A stretch of 64,000 nt of DNA, taken from Melastoma dodecandrum (taxonomy: Eukaryota; Streptophyta; Magnoliopsida; Myrtales; Melastomataceae). Every line of letters begins with the position of its first letter. Position 1 is the stretch's first letter. Positions 1 to 18,314 of the stretch are shown here, piece after piece. The notes beneath the pieces are model-generated. The model did no database searches. It was not told the DNA's origin and worked only from the letters and a program-made list of their open reading frames with translations. Location of the stretch: the NCBI GenBank assembly GCA_029817715.1, contig JARUPY010000434.1, forward strand, positions 124,001 to 188,000. Direction: 5' to 3'. Made by a program: the position numbers and the translations under genes.

Positions 1-2
1 GA

Positions 3-779
3 AGTAATCGCGCCACAGAGATTACGCCTGAAATTAGAGACTACGTTGCTCAGCTGGTTGAAAGGGCTATCCCTGGAACAGATGAGGCAAACGAAGTTCA
101 ACTATACCGGGCTCCGTATCCTGACAGTATTGATCAGGACTATCCTTTTCCTGGGGGATATCGCGTCCCTGAATTTTCCCCTGAGGAACATATTGCCCGT
201 TTTACTCATCAAGCTGGAGAGGCTGCCACTTATGGTTTTTGGAAACTTTGTCTATTTTCAAGCTCCCTTACGGGAGCCGCCATTACGTGGTATATAAACC
301 TGCCTCTTAATTCAGTGAGAAATTGGGATGACATCCAAGTCCAATTCACGCTGGCGTTTGCACAAACCGACCCAGCTGTGACTCTACAAGATCTCACTCA
401 CATGAAACAACAACATGGTGAACCGGTAGCCGTCTTTTTGAACAAACTTCGAAAAGCACGGCTCAGATGTAAAGCCTCTGCATCCGAGGCCGAGCTCATA
501 GCCATCGTCCAAGATTCCCTTCTTCTTCGACTCAGAAAGAAGTTGGAAGGAGAAGTCTTTAGAGATTGGAACGAGTTGGCTTGGAGAGCTATCCGGTATG
601 AAAATCTCCTTAGAGAGAAAAGCCAGGCGAAAGGAAGTTTGATAACGGGACCTGTGGTAACTTATCAAGCAGAACCAATCGTTGACGTCGACACCGCGGA
701 GTACGTGAAGGGACAACCCCTAACGTACGAGGAGTTGACAAAGAAGTACTTCCGAGCCAAGGCGTCTCCAAAGAATTAG
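3..779 (+). pseudogene. Gag (capsid region), 5' partial
   Basis: One frame is open from base 3 to the stop at 777-779, about 258 residues, so the gag N-terminus lies outside the window. The conserved retrotransposon-gag pattern is visible: a segment ending TWYINLPLNSVRNW (about 270-330), then an acidic and aromatic stretch with QVQFTLAF, then a short motif with HGEPVAVFLNKLRKARL where most gag families have the QxxxESVxxYxxRF block. Gag forms the particle in which the element is reverse transcribed. The frame is closed early by a stop, and the zinc-knuckle region follows separately. Confidence 0.75.
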
Positions 780-795
780 GAAGAAAGGAAGTACT

Positions 796-1278
796 TTGAC
801 GAGTAAAAGGCTGACAAAATCTTTGAGTTCATGGCCATTAAAGTTAGGACATCGAGTTCCTCGCAATGACAGAGAGAAGTCGAGGAACTTCTGTAAGTGG
901 CATGGGTCATTCACCCACGCCACTAAAGACTGCATAACGTTTAGAAACTTGGTGCAAAATCTTATCGAATCAAAAGAACTACGCTTCCCCGATTCATAGG
1001 GTCAGGCGTTAACAGAGTCACATCCGTTTAATGATTTGGTTGATGTGAACACATTCGACGTCAATTGCTAGACCACGTCTCTTTTGCCGATGCAGGATGA
1101 TAGGGATCAATTGCTTGAGACTGGCGAGACACTCATTGCCAACATGCTCTTCAAGCGGCTTGTAAGCAAAGGAATCCTTCAGTGCCTTGCTGACCTCAAA
1201 GGAATGCAACATAACTGTTGTCGCTGGCACATGGATCAGTCACACACCACCGATCATTGCCTTACTTTCAGGAAGTAA
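796..1278 (+). pseudogene. Gag C-terminal region with two zinc-knuckle-like motifs
   Basis: Two related cysteine/histidine motifs are encoded about 330 bp apart. The first (about 890-950) reads FCKWHGSFTHATKDCITFRN, and the second (about 1216-1275) reads CCRWHMDQSHTTDHCLTFRK. Both fit a C-x2-H-x4-H-x4-C spacing followed by a (T)FR tail, the form seen in gag of Tat-type elements. The frames are broken between them. Such motifs bind RNA in the particle. The pair probably came from an old internal duplication, since the flanking residues (a hydrophobic LLV/IxSK stretch) also resemble each other. Confidence 0.55.
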
Positions 1279-1329
1279 CTTCTTGGTGAGAGAAAGACAT
1301 AGTGGTATAACCTTAACCGCCTCAAAGAG

Positions 1330-2327
1330 ATGGCGATTGGAATCAACAGTGGCCCAAGAGCATTCCAGCGTACGGAGAAACGTTTGGAGCGGAACAATAA
1401 TCCACGCAATGGGAAGAAAGGGCTCTACACCCCTGAGGAACTCATGAGAGAAGGATTAATAGGTGATAGTGAGTTTAGTCAAAAAGGGGCTCACGCCAAA
1501 AAGGCTTCCAGGCGACGCGCTGTAGATCGCCTCGGACCTCAGCAGGCACAAGAGAATACAGAGTAACAAGACTACCCCCGAGGTGATGAGGATGCGATTA
1601 AAAAGGGAACACCTATAGTTCAATTTCTAACAGCTGGCATGCTCTGTTACAGGTGCAAACCAATAGCAGCCCACAAGGTACTCATCACCCAGATGTGCCA
1701 GCTCTGCTGTAATCAGTACTTCCTACTTCTAGCGGGATTGGCATCTGAAGGGAAGATCAAGTTGGAAGGTCGATCCCCCATCCATCAATCTGAATCTAAG
1801 TTTAATAGTTTCCTGGAAGCTTCGTCTGGAGGGAAACCTAAAAAGGGCTATGACCCACACCGGAGGGAGTTTGTTTAAGTTGATAATCGCCTGCAATTCC
1901 TATCAAATTCATGCTTCGTTCGTGTACCCGTTCTCCCAAATATAGGGACATGGCAGAAAGTGGGCATGGGAGCACAACCCGAGATACCCACCGAGAAAAC
2001 CAAGAAGTGAAGAGGGAGGAGTGCTCGACGTGCCGCAGAAAAGCACACCAAGACATCAATCTCTGACGATAAAAAGACGAAGGAGTCAAGCAAAAGTGAC
2101 CTTGTGTCTAAATCACTGAGCGACTACAACCCGATCCAATCCGGGACTCCACCCGAGGCGAAAGGAGTTACATGCAATGTTCTCATGCTACCAGCTGAGT
2201 TCGTTAAAAAGGAAAGTAGTCAGGCGAAATGTAGGCTACCGCTACCCTTCAATCATAATACCTTAATTGATATACCTCAGAACTTTCCGAGTGTAGAGGG
2301 GAAACATGGGTTTCCGTAACGTTATAG
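1330..2327 (+). pseudogene. Gag-protease linker, decayed
   Basis: This stretch joins the gag zinc-knuckle region to the protease. Several short open frames in different phases (about 1330-1566, 1639-1878 and 2104-2319) are rich in charged residues and resemble the low-complexity linker of Tat polyproteins. No domain was recognised. It is best read as frameshifted coding sequence of the same element. Confidence 0.45.
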
Positions 2328-2645
2328 GTGGTTCTAGCGACGATCAACAACGTAGCAGTACGTCATGTCCTTGTAGACAATGGAGTGATTATCAACTTGC
2401 TCCCCCTCGAAGCTTATAAGAGCCTAGGGGATGACATAGCCGACCTGGGGGAAACCGACGTAAGAGTCAGTGGTTTCAATGTGATTACTTCCTCCTATGT
2501 AGGCGTGGTTTCTGCTAAACTCCGAGTAGGCACGCATGAAAAGAAGACGGCTTTCTTCGTCATTGACATAAAGCCCTCTTTCAATGATTTACTCGGGAGA
2601 GATTGGCTTCACAAAGCTGGAGCCATACCTTCCACTCTTTACTAG
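2328..2645 (+). pseudogene. Retrotransposon aspartic protease
   Basis: The 105-residue frame contains HVLVDNGVIINLLPLEAY followed by a run ending FFVIDIKPSFNDLLGRDWLH, the two halves of a retropepsin. The active-site triad reads D-N-G instead of the usual D-S/T-G. This could be a lineage trait or a mutation. The ILLGR/LLGRDW block is the conserved C-terminal part of the fold. The enzyme would cut the Gag-Pol polyprotein. Stops lie on both sides, so it is not expressed as a polyprotein here. Confidence 0.75.
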
Positions 2646-3089
2646 GAATTATTATTATGGGGGAAACGTGGTTTAGAGGTTGTTATAGGAAAAGAAATTG
2701 AAAATACTGACTTACCTTATGTCTGCGTAGGGGCAGTCAAACAGGTTCAAGACATGACACTAAAGCAGAGACACGCTATGGGGGACCCAAAAAGTTGGTA
2801 CTCTGGGCGAAGCAGGTTACGAGTTCCTGGTTTCATACTATGGACCACCGTTGGCACCGCCTCAAAATCCGATCGTCCCAACTGGATGGGGAGATGAGCT
2901 GCAGCTCGAGGTCAAAGAAGATCTAACTCCACTCGAGAATGACATGCACGAAGCTGGAATACGAGACGACAGCATTATCTGGCAAACTGAGACGGATTTG
3001 GAGCCCGAAAGACTCCTCAACCCTCACTATTTAGATAGATATAAGAAATCCAGAATAAGTGAGGCATAGTGTAATGCGTCTCCTCAAGC

Positions 3090-4035
3090 ATGCCAGGACA
3101 TGCTAACTATTCATTCAATAATAAAGAGGTTCCTAATACTTTTGTTATCCCTTGCGGCCCTTTGAGGGAAATAAACCTAGGGACCACTGAATTCCCACAT
3201 ATTACGTACTTTAGTTCGCTAATGAACGAAGACGAAACTCTGGACATAAGCGAAGACTTACACGCTTATAAGGACTGCTTCGCCTGGGACTACACCGAAA
3301 TGCCCGGCTTCAATTGAGAATTAGACGAGCACAGACTCCCAACATACAATAATTTCAAGCCCGTGAAACAAACTCCAAGGTGGATGTCGCGGGAAGTAGC
3401 TCAAATGGTCTACGACGAAATCAAGAAACTGTTTAAAGCCGGATACATAAGGACGACTAAATACGTCGACTGGATTTCCAGCATAGTACCCATTGTCAAG
3501 AAAAATGGCAAGATTAAGGTCTGCATAGATTTCCGCAATTTGAACAAAGTGACACCTAAAGACGAATACCCCATGCCTGTCACTGACGTTCTTATAGATA
3601 AGTCAGCAGGCCACGAGCTAATGTCCCTTATGGACTGGTATTCTGGATATAACCAGATCTTCATTGTTGAAGAAGATGTGCAGCCTTTAGATGCCCAATA
3701 TGGATCTTCGAATGGGTTGTTATGCCCTTAGGGCCACATATCAAAGAGCAATGAACTTGATCTTCACCTCGTTATTAGGGAAGACAATCGACGTGTACAT
3801 TGATGATGTAGTGGTAAAGTCCAAGAAGAGACAGGACCACCATTATCATCTTAGCGAAGCGTTTGAAAAGATGCGAAAGCACAGCCTCAAGCTTAATTCG
3901 CTGAAATGCGCTTTTGGGGTGTATAAAGGGCAATTTCTTGGTTTTCTCGTGCACCAAAGAGGAATCGAAGTGGACCCTCTAAAAACCCGTGCTATCCAAA
4001 GCCTTCCAGCACCACGGAGCAAAAAGGAGCTTTAA
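3090..4035 (+). pseudogene. Reverse transcriptase, interrupted
   Basis: RT motifs are in order but divided among frames. An N-terminal DLHAYKDCFAWDYTEMPG block lies at about 3250-3315. It is followed by KVCIDFRNLNKVTPKDEYP and LMDWYSGYNQIFI (about 3520-3665). The catalytic YIDDVVVKS is at about 3795-3822, and GFLVHQRGIEVDP lies at about 3940-3975. At about 3690-3735 the frame shifts within the region that should read as the conserved F...MPFGL..A segment. The catalytic aspartates survive but the frame does not. Confidence 0.85.
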
Positions 4036-4160
4036 GCCTTTCTCGACAGGGTAAATTACATTGGTCGATTCATAGGCAATGTGGCGTCTAAGACAAGAGC
4101 CTTCTCAACTATTCTTAAAGGGAAGGAAAAATGCCAAATATAATGGACGTCGCAACATGA

Positions 4161-4635
4161 GTGAGCATTCCAAGAACTGAAGGATTATTTGACCAAACCC
4201 CCTGTGTTGGCGCCTCCAAACGTAAATGTGCCATACATTCTTTATGTAGCAGCATTCCAATTTACTATTGGGTCAATGCTAGCACAGGAACAAGACGGAG
4301 TAGAAAGAGCGATCTATTATTTATCGCGCCTACTCATGGAAACAGAACAGAGATATACCTCAACAGAGAAGATTTGCCTAGCGGTATACTACTCCATAAT
4401 GAAACTTAGGCACTACATCGGGTCCAACGACGTGTACGTCGTCTCTAAGACCCCTGTAACTAAAGTATTCTTTGAAAATCCCTTGCTCACTGGGAGAATG
4501 GGTAAGTGGAGCTTAGTGCTATTAGCCTATAATATTTACCACAAACCACAAACCTTAGTCAAAGGCCATGCCTTAGCGGAGTTCGTCGCCCATTATGGTG
4601 AGGGCAATCTCTATGCCATCCATGAGGAAGTTTAA
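4161..4635 (+). pseudogene. RNase H (first, retroviral-type domain)
   Basis: The frame 4189-4635 encodes the RT-linked RNase H: PPNVNVPYILYVAAF, then GVERAIYYLSRLL, then RYTSTEKICLAVYYSIMKLRHYI and a C-terminal KGHALAEFVAHY. These match the usual connection and RNase H blocks of Ty3/gypsy elements. The first catalytic position (normally LYLDAS or LYVAAS) reads LYVAAF, so an active-site residue looks altered. The domain degrades the RNA strand during reverse transcription. Confidence 0.75.
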
Positions 4636-4647
4636 TCAAACGAACGA

Positions 4648-5003
4648 TGGACCATATGGTTTGAAGGGTCATCTAACAAGTTGGGTGCTGGCGTGGGCGT
4701 CTTTATTGAGACACCATGGAAAGCAGAAACCAGAGTGGCTTGCCGCATCAATGGAAAAGTAACCAACAACGAAGCAGAGTATGAGGCCTTAATCTTGGCT
4801 CTTCGAATTGCTCTAGAGTGGAAGTTGGAAAACGTAAAAATATGCGACGATTCCCAACTAGTGATACAACAACTCCTTGACCAAAGTGAGTGTCACGCAT
4901 CCCATCTTGGTAAATACTTACACAGAACAAAAGAACTCTTTGCGAAACTACAAGGGGCTGAAATCGCTCATGTAAAACGAGATGACAATCAATAGGCCAA
5001 CTG
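4648..5003 (+). pseudogene. Second, archaeal-type RNase H domain of Tat lineage
   Basis: After the first RNase H a second one is readable: WFEGSSNKLGAGVGVF (normally FDGS, so the first catalytic Asp reads Glu), then NNEAEYEALILALRIALEW, then KICDDSQLVIQQL, ending near AHVKRDDNQ. This array (xDGS, NNxAEYEAL, DSQLV) is the additional RNase H found in Tat/Ogre/Retand elements. It follows the first RNase H directly and precedes the integrase linker. It is the best single reason to place the element in the Tat branch. Confidence 0.75.
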
Positions 5004-5012
5004 TTTAGCACA

Positions 5013-6350
5013 ATGGACCTCAGGGTTGATCGACGACGCGGAAATATCCCGAAGCGATACGACTTTATTTGCAAGCAAAAAGCCAGAGTTTTGCAAAGGT
5101 GGGGTGAGAAAGGATTGGCGAGAACTAATACGACAATTCCTCAAGGATACCAGTGCAAAAGTAGAAGGAGGATTCGAGTAATCACCAGACATTACGTGCT
5201 CCTCGACGGTGTCCTATATAGAAAGACTACAGAAGATGTCCTTCTAAGGTTCGTTGATCTGGATGAAGCCATTCCAATCATGATGGAAACACATGAAGGG
5301 TTGTGCGGAGCACACCAGGCTGGTATAAAATTGAGTTGGGCGATCAAGCGTCACGGTTTTTACTGGCCGTTAATGATCAAGAATTGCATCGAAATGGCTC
5401 GAGCCTGCAAGGCTTACCAGCGATGCGGCCAGTGAAGCGAACCCCGCAACATACATGAATGTCGTGATAAAACCATGGCCTTTCAGGATGTGGGCGTTAG
5501 ACATCATGGGAGAAATCCATTCTCACTCAAGCAGAGCAGAGGAGATGCTTACATACTCGTCCCTACAGACTACTTCACCAAATGGGTAGATGCGACAACG
5601 TATAAGTCGATTGATCAGAAAGACGTAATACAGTTTATCAAGAACTTCATTATTTACCGATACGAATTACCCCAGAGTATCGTGGTAGACAATGCAAGGG
5701 TGTTCAACGGCGAACTCATGGAGGAATTTGTTGAAGACTTTGGGTTTAAGGTAGTCAACTCAACTCCATAATATGCTTAGTCAAACTGGCAAGCAGAAGC
5801 CTCTAATAAACTCATCAAGCAAGTGATACAGAGGATGATTGGGAATAACCCGCGCATGGCATACCCTCCTTCAGGAGACGCTGTGGGCCCTACGGGTTAC
5901 CAAGAGAGAAAGCAGAGGCTTCGCCCCATACAACCTGGTTTACGGGCATGATGTTATGCTCCAGATAGAAGTGCGTTATCGGTCGCTGAGATTCCTCAGG
6001 CATCTCGGCGAACACGAGGGATACGAGGAAGACATGCACCTCGAGCAAGAGAGCTTAGAGACCACCAAGATAGACGTGCTAAACCATTTGGAAGCACACA
6101 AGAGGAAAATTGCCCGCTACTATAACAAGAAAGGTCGCTCAGTCATTTAACAATGGGGACCTAGTATGGAAACTCAGGTTGCCTGAGGGAGTCCGATACT
6201 ACTTCTAACGGAAGTGGACACCAAATTGGGAAGGGCTTTTCCGGGTAATTGAGTCCCATCTTGGGAATTCATATCGCCTAGGGGGAGCTCGATAGATCTA
6301 CGCATAACCTCAAAATCAACGGGAAGTACCTAAAGAGGTATAAACCTACG
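5013..6350 (+). pseudogene. Integrase with decayed C-terminal domain
   Basis: The N-terminal zinc-binding part is visible at about 5290-5435 (ETHEGLCGAHQAGIKL, HGFYWPLMIKNC, then CKAYQRCGQ), giving H-x-H-like and C-x-x-C elements. The core follows with YFTKWVDA and IVVDNARVFNG (about 5560-5720), corresponding to the DDE core. A downstream helix region at 5839-6150 contains ARYYNKKG. After 6150 the frame is broken, but a weak match to the SHLGNSYRL / NGKYLKRY C-terminal segment continues to about 6345. The enzyme would insert element cDNA; this copy cannot. Confidence 0.8.
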
Positions 6351-6423
6351 ATGTGGGAAATGCAAAACAATATTATCTCAAAACGTTTCCCCACAATCTG
6401 GGGACAGATACAAATGTAGCAAG

Positions 6424-8480
6424 TCAAATAGAAGGCAACGAACACAGTAAGCATTTCATCTGGTCCTTTATACCTGTTACCATGGTTTCCTTCGCCTCAA
6501 AATCGAGGGCCTTATCCCAATCGAGCTCATACGCCTCTCTGGTATGGTCAAGGGCTGCACGCTCGACTGTCTCGGTCGTGCGGGCGGCAACAATATTCGG
6601 ACCAACTATAGCAAGGTCCACAGAAATGGCATCCAGCTCCACTTGAAGTCGCTGGATAGCGACCTGTAACTCCTCCCTCCGCTTCAATAGAGCAGCTTCT
6701 TTGCCAGAGAGCTCCGCTATCTGGGCAGAGGAAGGGAGCGACTGCGATAGAACGAGCTCCCTCTCCTCTTGTTTCGCCTTAAGAGCGAGAACCTCGCGCC
6801 GTTCACCCCACGAGCACCGGAAGGACCGCCGAAAGAGGGAGACCAGGACTAGTAGCTCCGGACGATCGACACTCACTTGGTCAATCTCGGCCGCCACAGA
6901 CAGCAGCTAATTGAAGTCCTCCTCAGAGGTAACCTCGTGTTCGAAGAGGACGGTGGCTGAAGCGAGTAAAGAATGCAAAGGCATCTACAAAGACACCTGG
7001 TTCAGACAAAGCGCCAGGGAAGGGGTTGACTTCTCCATTTCAATAAGCTTTCCCAGTTGAGAGGTAACCTGCATCCGCTCCCAGGCCCTGGACCAGGCAG
7101 CAGAAAACGCCGGCGACCGACTAGTTAAGAGTTTAGGCCCAACCTTCATCGAATGAAGGTGCGGCGGCTGAGACTGCTCGACCAGTCCAGACCCCGAAAG
7201 GAATACACTACGAGTGTCCAGAGACTGATTCTTGGACTGAAAGAAAGGAAAACCCACACACTGGGTGAAACCCAGCAGACGGGCAAAAAGGTGAGGGTTG
7301 TACATCTCGAAGATCAGTCCCTAGGGGTTAACAGCTACCAAGTCCCTCGCACAGAAAGCAGGCTGAAAGCCTTTAGTCATCTCTGAATGCAAGCTTTCCC
7401 ACACTTCAGAAAAAGGAAGCCAGGAAACGACTGTACCCACGGTGCCGTCGACGCGACCGTTCACTAAGGCCTCAATACAACCGACAACGCCAACAGTACC
7501 TTGGTAATTAGATGAGCTCGCTACGATGACATCGTCATGGGTACACATGGCGACAGGATAAAGGGTAAAACCCGGGAAATACAACACGATTAACAAATAT
7601 ACGATCCACAGAGGGCCATCCGTCTAGCACCCAAGAAAGTTGGACGGATCATTGGTCACCTGGAAAAGGCCACGGTAGATGAGGCTTAGCAAAAATGGAG
7701 CTAAGGTCACAGGCTGGCTTGTCAGTGTTGGCAGCCTCAACAAGGCTGGTGGCCACACCAACCATAAATTGACCAGGGCGCTTGTCCCGGTTACATAAAA
7801 TATACTTGGACAACCACTCCAAGTAAAATTCAAACTCCTTCTAGAGACCCCACTTGTCATCCCTAAGGTGCCGCTTAACAACTTCGCTGACGCGCTCCGA
7901 GGGATCGAACTGAAGGTCTGTACGCTTGCTATCAAAGCACAAAGGAGTGCCAGAAAGACTACAGCCAGTCAGGAAACCGATATCTTCCAAGGTGACCATC
8001 ATCGGCCCCTTCGGGAGGTAGAAGCAGTTGACAATAGGGTTCCAGAACGAAAGAAACCCTACAAGAACAGAAAGGCTGGGCTCAACCGAGGAGTGGCATA
8101 TTTCGATCAGGGCTTTGATCCCCATCGCTTCCCACGCGGCGTCTTTCTTCTCCATCCATTGGGGTACCCATTCGGGATTGACCTTGCTCCTAGGAGAAGG
8201 AAAGCAACGGACGCTCGCCCGAACGGACGGCCCCCATCCTGACGGGTCGAACTCGCTAGAGGAGAACACAGCGGGCAACTTGCTGGTGTAACGGAACGAA
8301 CTGTCATGATCACGGATGTTGGTCCGGAATCGAGAGGCCATACTCTGACTCCACCTCATAACAAAGGAAGACTTGAAACTGCTTGGCCTTAGCAAAGGCA
8401 TGTCAAAACTGGGCTGCGTCACCAACTACACGGGATGCAGAGACCGAGGATGACGAAGATGAGGTATCAGAATCCATGGG
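6424..8480 (-). pseudogene. Antisense plant-mobile-domain gene inside Tat element
   Basis: On the strand opposite to gag-pol, a set of frames runs from about 8480 down to 6424. The first (8425-7841) contains ALIEICHSSVEPSLSVLVGF, FWNPIVNCFYLPKGPMMVTL and EDIGFLTGCSLSG. This is the plant mobile domain (PMD, once called aminotransferase-like), with the typical W-x-P..F.....G.MT.TL.D...L.GL.. pattern. Frames 7935-7624, 7596-7321 and 7305-6985 continue it (YNPHLFARLLGFTQCV near 7290 is the late PMD motif). The last frame, 6897-6424, is a coiled coil (LALKAKQEERELVLSQ, LLKRREELQVAIQRLQ). Frameshifts or introns separate the pieces. The N-terminus may reach about 8500, where a Ser-rich MDSDTSSSSSS lies. 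Function is unknown. PMDs are shared by MAIN/MAIL host proteins and transposons. Confidence 0.65.
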
Positions 8481-9293
8481 AGCCGGAGAACGAGGGTTTC
8501 TGGAGAAATATGAAAAGACAGGAAGGGAGTTTGCTGAAAGCGTGAGTGGAAAACCCTTACCCCTTAGGGACTTTATACCCCCAGAAACCCACAAAGGACT
8601 GGGCTCGAGGGAAACGTCGCTTGACATACTAGGCCCAATAAGATAACGTCGCCTCACTTGCAAACCGGCGACATACAGAACATCGTTTCGCTTGGAAACT
8701 GATGACACCCCAAAAGGCATAGGTGGGAAAGTGAAGAGATCCAAGAGAACGCATTTATTCTCATTCAAATATGTTTTATTACATGGGTTTGATTGATGAT
8801 AAATGTACAACAAATGAAACGTAAGCGATTCAGTAGATGACGTTTCCGTTAATTAGGAAATGCTCTATTGAAGATCATACAAATGTTCAAGGGTTTATCC
8901 ACAGGAACCAGACAGACACTAGGTTCTTCCCGGTGATAAAGAAAACCCTACAAGCTTTCCAGGAGAATCAAGGGTTAATCCCCAGAAGATGGTCGCACGT
9001 CACATTCGGTTCTTCCCTCTGTCGAAGAAGATCCTTGCCTGTAAATGGAAACTCCATCACTCCGTGGAGATATTCATGTAGCAGCACAAGAAGAACACGC
9101 GATGCCATGAAGCTAGAGACCCACTGTTGGGTCGAATCTCCAAATAGCCGTGAGGCTGACGAACCGAGGATGGAGAACTCCTTTGTGGTTTCTCACCGAC
9201 CCTAGAAGCCCGATGTCTTCAGATAGTGGCAAAGGCTGGCTTAAATGAAAGCCGCCCAAGATCCCAAAAAGATCTCAGGATTCGAAAGGAGAT
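8481..9293 (+). other. 3' untranslated region of first Tat element
   Basis: No protein domain was recognised. On the - strand a frame at 8813-8403 could hold the N-terminus of the antisense gene (MPFGVSSVSKRN through a Ser-rich run). The end of the stretch has a purine-rich segment, TTCGAAAGGAGAT (9281-9293), that could be the polypurine tract priming plus-strand synthesis. Confidence 0.35.
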
Positions 9294-9716
9294 TGTTGCC
9301 ATAACTCATATGGAAAGGAAATATTCCATGGAGACCGGCAGCAAAGGAAGCGTAATATATGTGCAATATTTCTTTACCGTATATATGTAGGTCTAGCTTA
9401 GTATAAATATTTGTTCTTAGACATTGTAGAAAACACCTCTCTACAGACGAACCTATTGTCAATTTATCTTTTCAAGCATTCCAGCGTTCAAGCTGTCTTT
9501 GTGCTCATGCGTTCTTGCTCACCTCCGAAGGCATCGTCGATGGCATCCGTAAGTGATTCCGCGTCAGGCTGCCCATCTGCTGTCTTCCCTCTTTTCATTC
9601 ATTTCATACGGCGACCACACATTCAACAAATCATTCGGGCACCAGTTGTCCGTAGTGCCAGAGATTTCCGACGTGTTTGGATCCGACTTGTCCACGGTCA
9701 CTTCCGGAGCGAACAT
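9294..9716 (+). repeat. Candidate 3' LTR of first Tat element
   Basis: The interval starts TGTTGCCATAAC right after a purine tract and ends GAGCGAACA, giving TG...CA borders. A TATA-like AGTATAAATAT sits at about 9398-9408, and the following sequence resembles an LTR transcript start. The matching 5' LTR is outside the window, so the borders cannot be tested here. The true LTR could start earlier. Confidence 0.35.
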
Positions 9717-9932
9717 ATATTAATGTAGTAATTCATATTTGACGTTGTTTAACATCACGAGTATTTAACTTATACATTATTTATATAATAAACTTGTACA
9801 ATAAACAGATAAAAGTGAAGATTTGGAATACCGCGGCTGGGTTAACTGCTTATATAGTGTGTGTTATAGGATTTCTCAAACAGAGAACGTGTTTGTTGGG
9901 CTACTTGATCAATCTGTTAGGCCCGCATTGTT

Positions 9933-9947
9933 GGCCCATTAGGCCCA
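9933..9947 (+). promoter_or_regulatory. Two GGCCCA (site II-type) promoter motifs
   Basis: Two GGCCCA hexamers (9933-9938 and 9942-9947), complements of TGGGCC, lie 120-135 bp before the methyltransferase start codon. Paired TGGGCY 'site II' elements are typical of promoters of plant translation and ribosome-related genes, which suits a tRNA-modifying enzyme. A GCTTATATAGT TATA-like string at about 9850 is further upstream. Activity is inferred. Confidence 0.45.
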
Positions 9948-10066
9948 GGACGAGGACCATGCCTCCTCACCCACCCTCCCGCAAAACCCTCCTCCCTCCC
10001 TCCATCATCCCTCGTCGTCTTCTTTCTTCCCCAAGGCAAACAAAACCGCCGCAGCCGCCGACGACG

Positions 10067-16949
<6,883 letters not shown>

Positions 16950-17276
16950 TTCCTCGATTACTTGGAGAACGGTGTATGCTTTATATTTTATTGTCGCTTT
17001 GGGGTTAGATGACCGAGGATGTGATGTTATTAGGAATTACGAGTACATTTATCCTTATGGCATTAAAACCTTCGAATTGAAACGTGGTTTGGGCAGAAGA
17101 CTCGTATCAAATCGTCTCTGCTGATAATAGAGAAGCGTGGAGTTATTATGTTCACAAATACCGTAATGAGAAAAAGAAATTGTGATACGAGGTAAATGGT
17201 TTTGAAATTTAAAAAAAAATATTTTAAAATCGAACTTGTTAGATTTTAAAGTTAAACTTATAAAATTCGACTTTAA
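16950..17276 (+). other. 3' flank of TRM4-like gene
   Basis: AT-rich, no open frame of note. It should contain the 3' untranslated region and polyadenylation site of the methyltransferase gene (TTTATATTTTATTG at about 16980 is a plausible near-upstream element). The end carries short A-rich, partly self-complementary sequence next to the foldback transposon. Confidence 0.4.
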
Positions 17277-18314
17277 AAAAATACTGGCCTAATTAACAAT
17301 TATGTCCTGTACTTTTGTTATTTTTTTCGATATAGCCCATACTTTGAAACACATCTAAATAGGATACAAACTAACACCGTTATATCAGCCTCTGTCCACC
17401 CGTCCACTAACGGCGACTGACGTGGATCCCACGTGGCTAAAACACCGTCATTAAACTTCGTCTATCCCCTCTCAGACCGAATTTCCTCCCCAAGTTCACC
17501 CCAATCGCCCCAATTTATTTTGCCCTAGCTTTGATTAGGGTACAATAATCACCCCAATGATCATTCCCCAAAGACGAAGCCTGCCCTTCCCAGACGACCA
17601 TTCCCCACAACCTTCTTCCTTCCTTTCACAAGCATCACCTCCCTTCATCCGATCATTTCCCACAACCTTCCTTCTTCCTTCTTTCTGCCCTGCTGGTAAG
17701 TTTTTCTGTTTTGGTTTGTAATTTGGGTTGCCGATTCTGTATGTGGGTAGTATCTGAGTGTGTTGTTACTGATTTACTGTGGTGATTTGGTTTTCCACGT
17801 TGGGGGTTGACTTTCTTTGACTGGTCGTGTTAAACGTGGGCAAGAGCATCCACAAAACAGTTACTACCCACATACAGAATCGGCAACCCAAATTAAAAAC
17901 CAAAACAGAAAAACTTACCAGCAGGACAGGAGGAAGGAAGAAGGTTGTGGGAAATGAAGGGCAGAATCGGATGACGGGAGGTGATACTTGCGAAAGGAAG
18001 GAAGCAGATGAAGGGAGGTGATGCTGGCTTCGTCTGTCCCAACAACACATAAGAAGCTAGGGCAAAACAAATTAGAGCGATTGGGGTGAACTTGGGGAGG
18101 AAATTCGGTCTGAGAGGGGATAGACGGAGTTTAAGGACGGTGTTTTAGCCACGTGGGATCCACGTCAGTCGCCGTTAGTAGACGGGTGGACAGAGGCTAC
18201 AAATGATATAACGGCGGTAGTTTGTATCCTATTTAGATGCATTTCAAAGTATGGGCTATATCGAAAAAAACAGCAAAAGTACATGACATATTTGCTAATT
18301 AGGCCAAAAACACT
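17277..18314. mobile_element. Foldback Mutator-like element (non-autonomous) with 9-bp target duplication
   Basis: The element proper is 17286-18305 (1,020 bp). Its ends are GGCCTAATTA... and ...TAATTAGGCC, and the two arms are inverted copies over almost the whole length: about 17286-17750 pairs with about 17866-18305, leaving a loop near 17750-17866. Directly outside lie AAAAATACT (17277-17285) and AAAAACACT (18306-18314), 8 of 9 bases identical, the 9-bp duplication expected of Mutator-like elements. There is no transposase, so it would need one in trans. The arms share GTTTTAGCCACGTGG-type G-box-like strings, and small frames on it are not genes. It lies just beyond the 3' end of the methyltransferase gene. 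Confidence 0.85.

Larger units (their letters stand above)
1..9716 (+). mobile_element. Tat-lineage Ty3/gypsy retrotransposon, decayed, 5' end outside window
   Basis: Gag, aspartic protease, reverse transcriptase, RNase H, a second RNase H-like domain and integrase occur in that order on the + strand, which is the Ty3/gypsy order. The second RNase H between the first one and integrase (about 4650-5000) is the mark of the Tat/Ogre/Retand branch. Many stops and frameshifts break the reading frames, so the copy is dead. After pol, about 2 kb encodes an antisense plant-mobile-domain protein (6424-8480), and a possible 3' LTR follows. The 5' LTR, the PBS and the start of gag lie left of the window. 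The 3' boundary at 9716 is inferred from a TG...CA interval preceded by a purine tract and is not proven. Confidence 0.85.
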
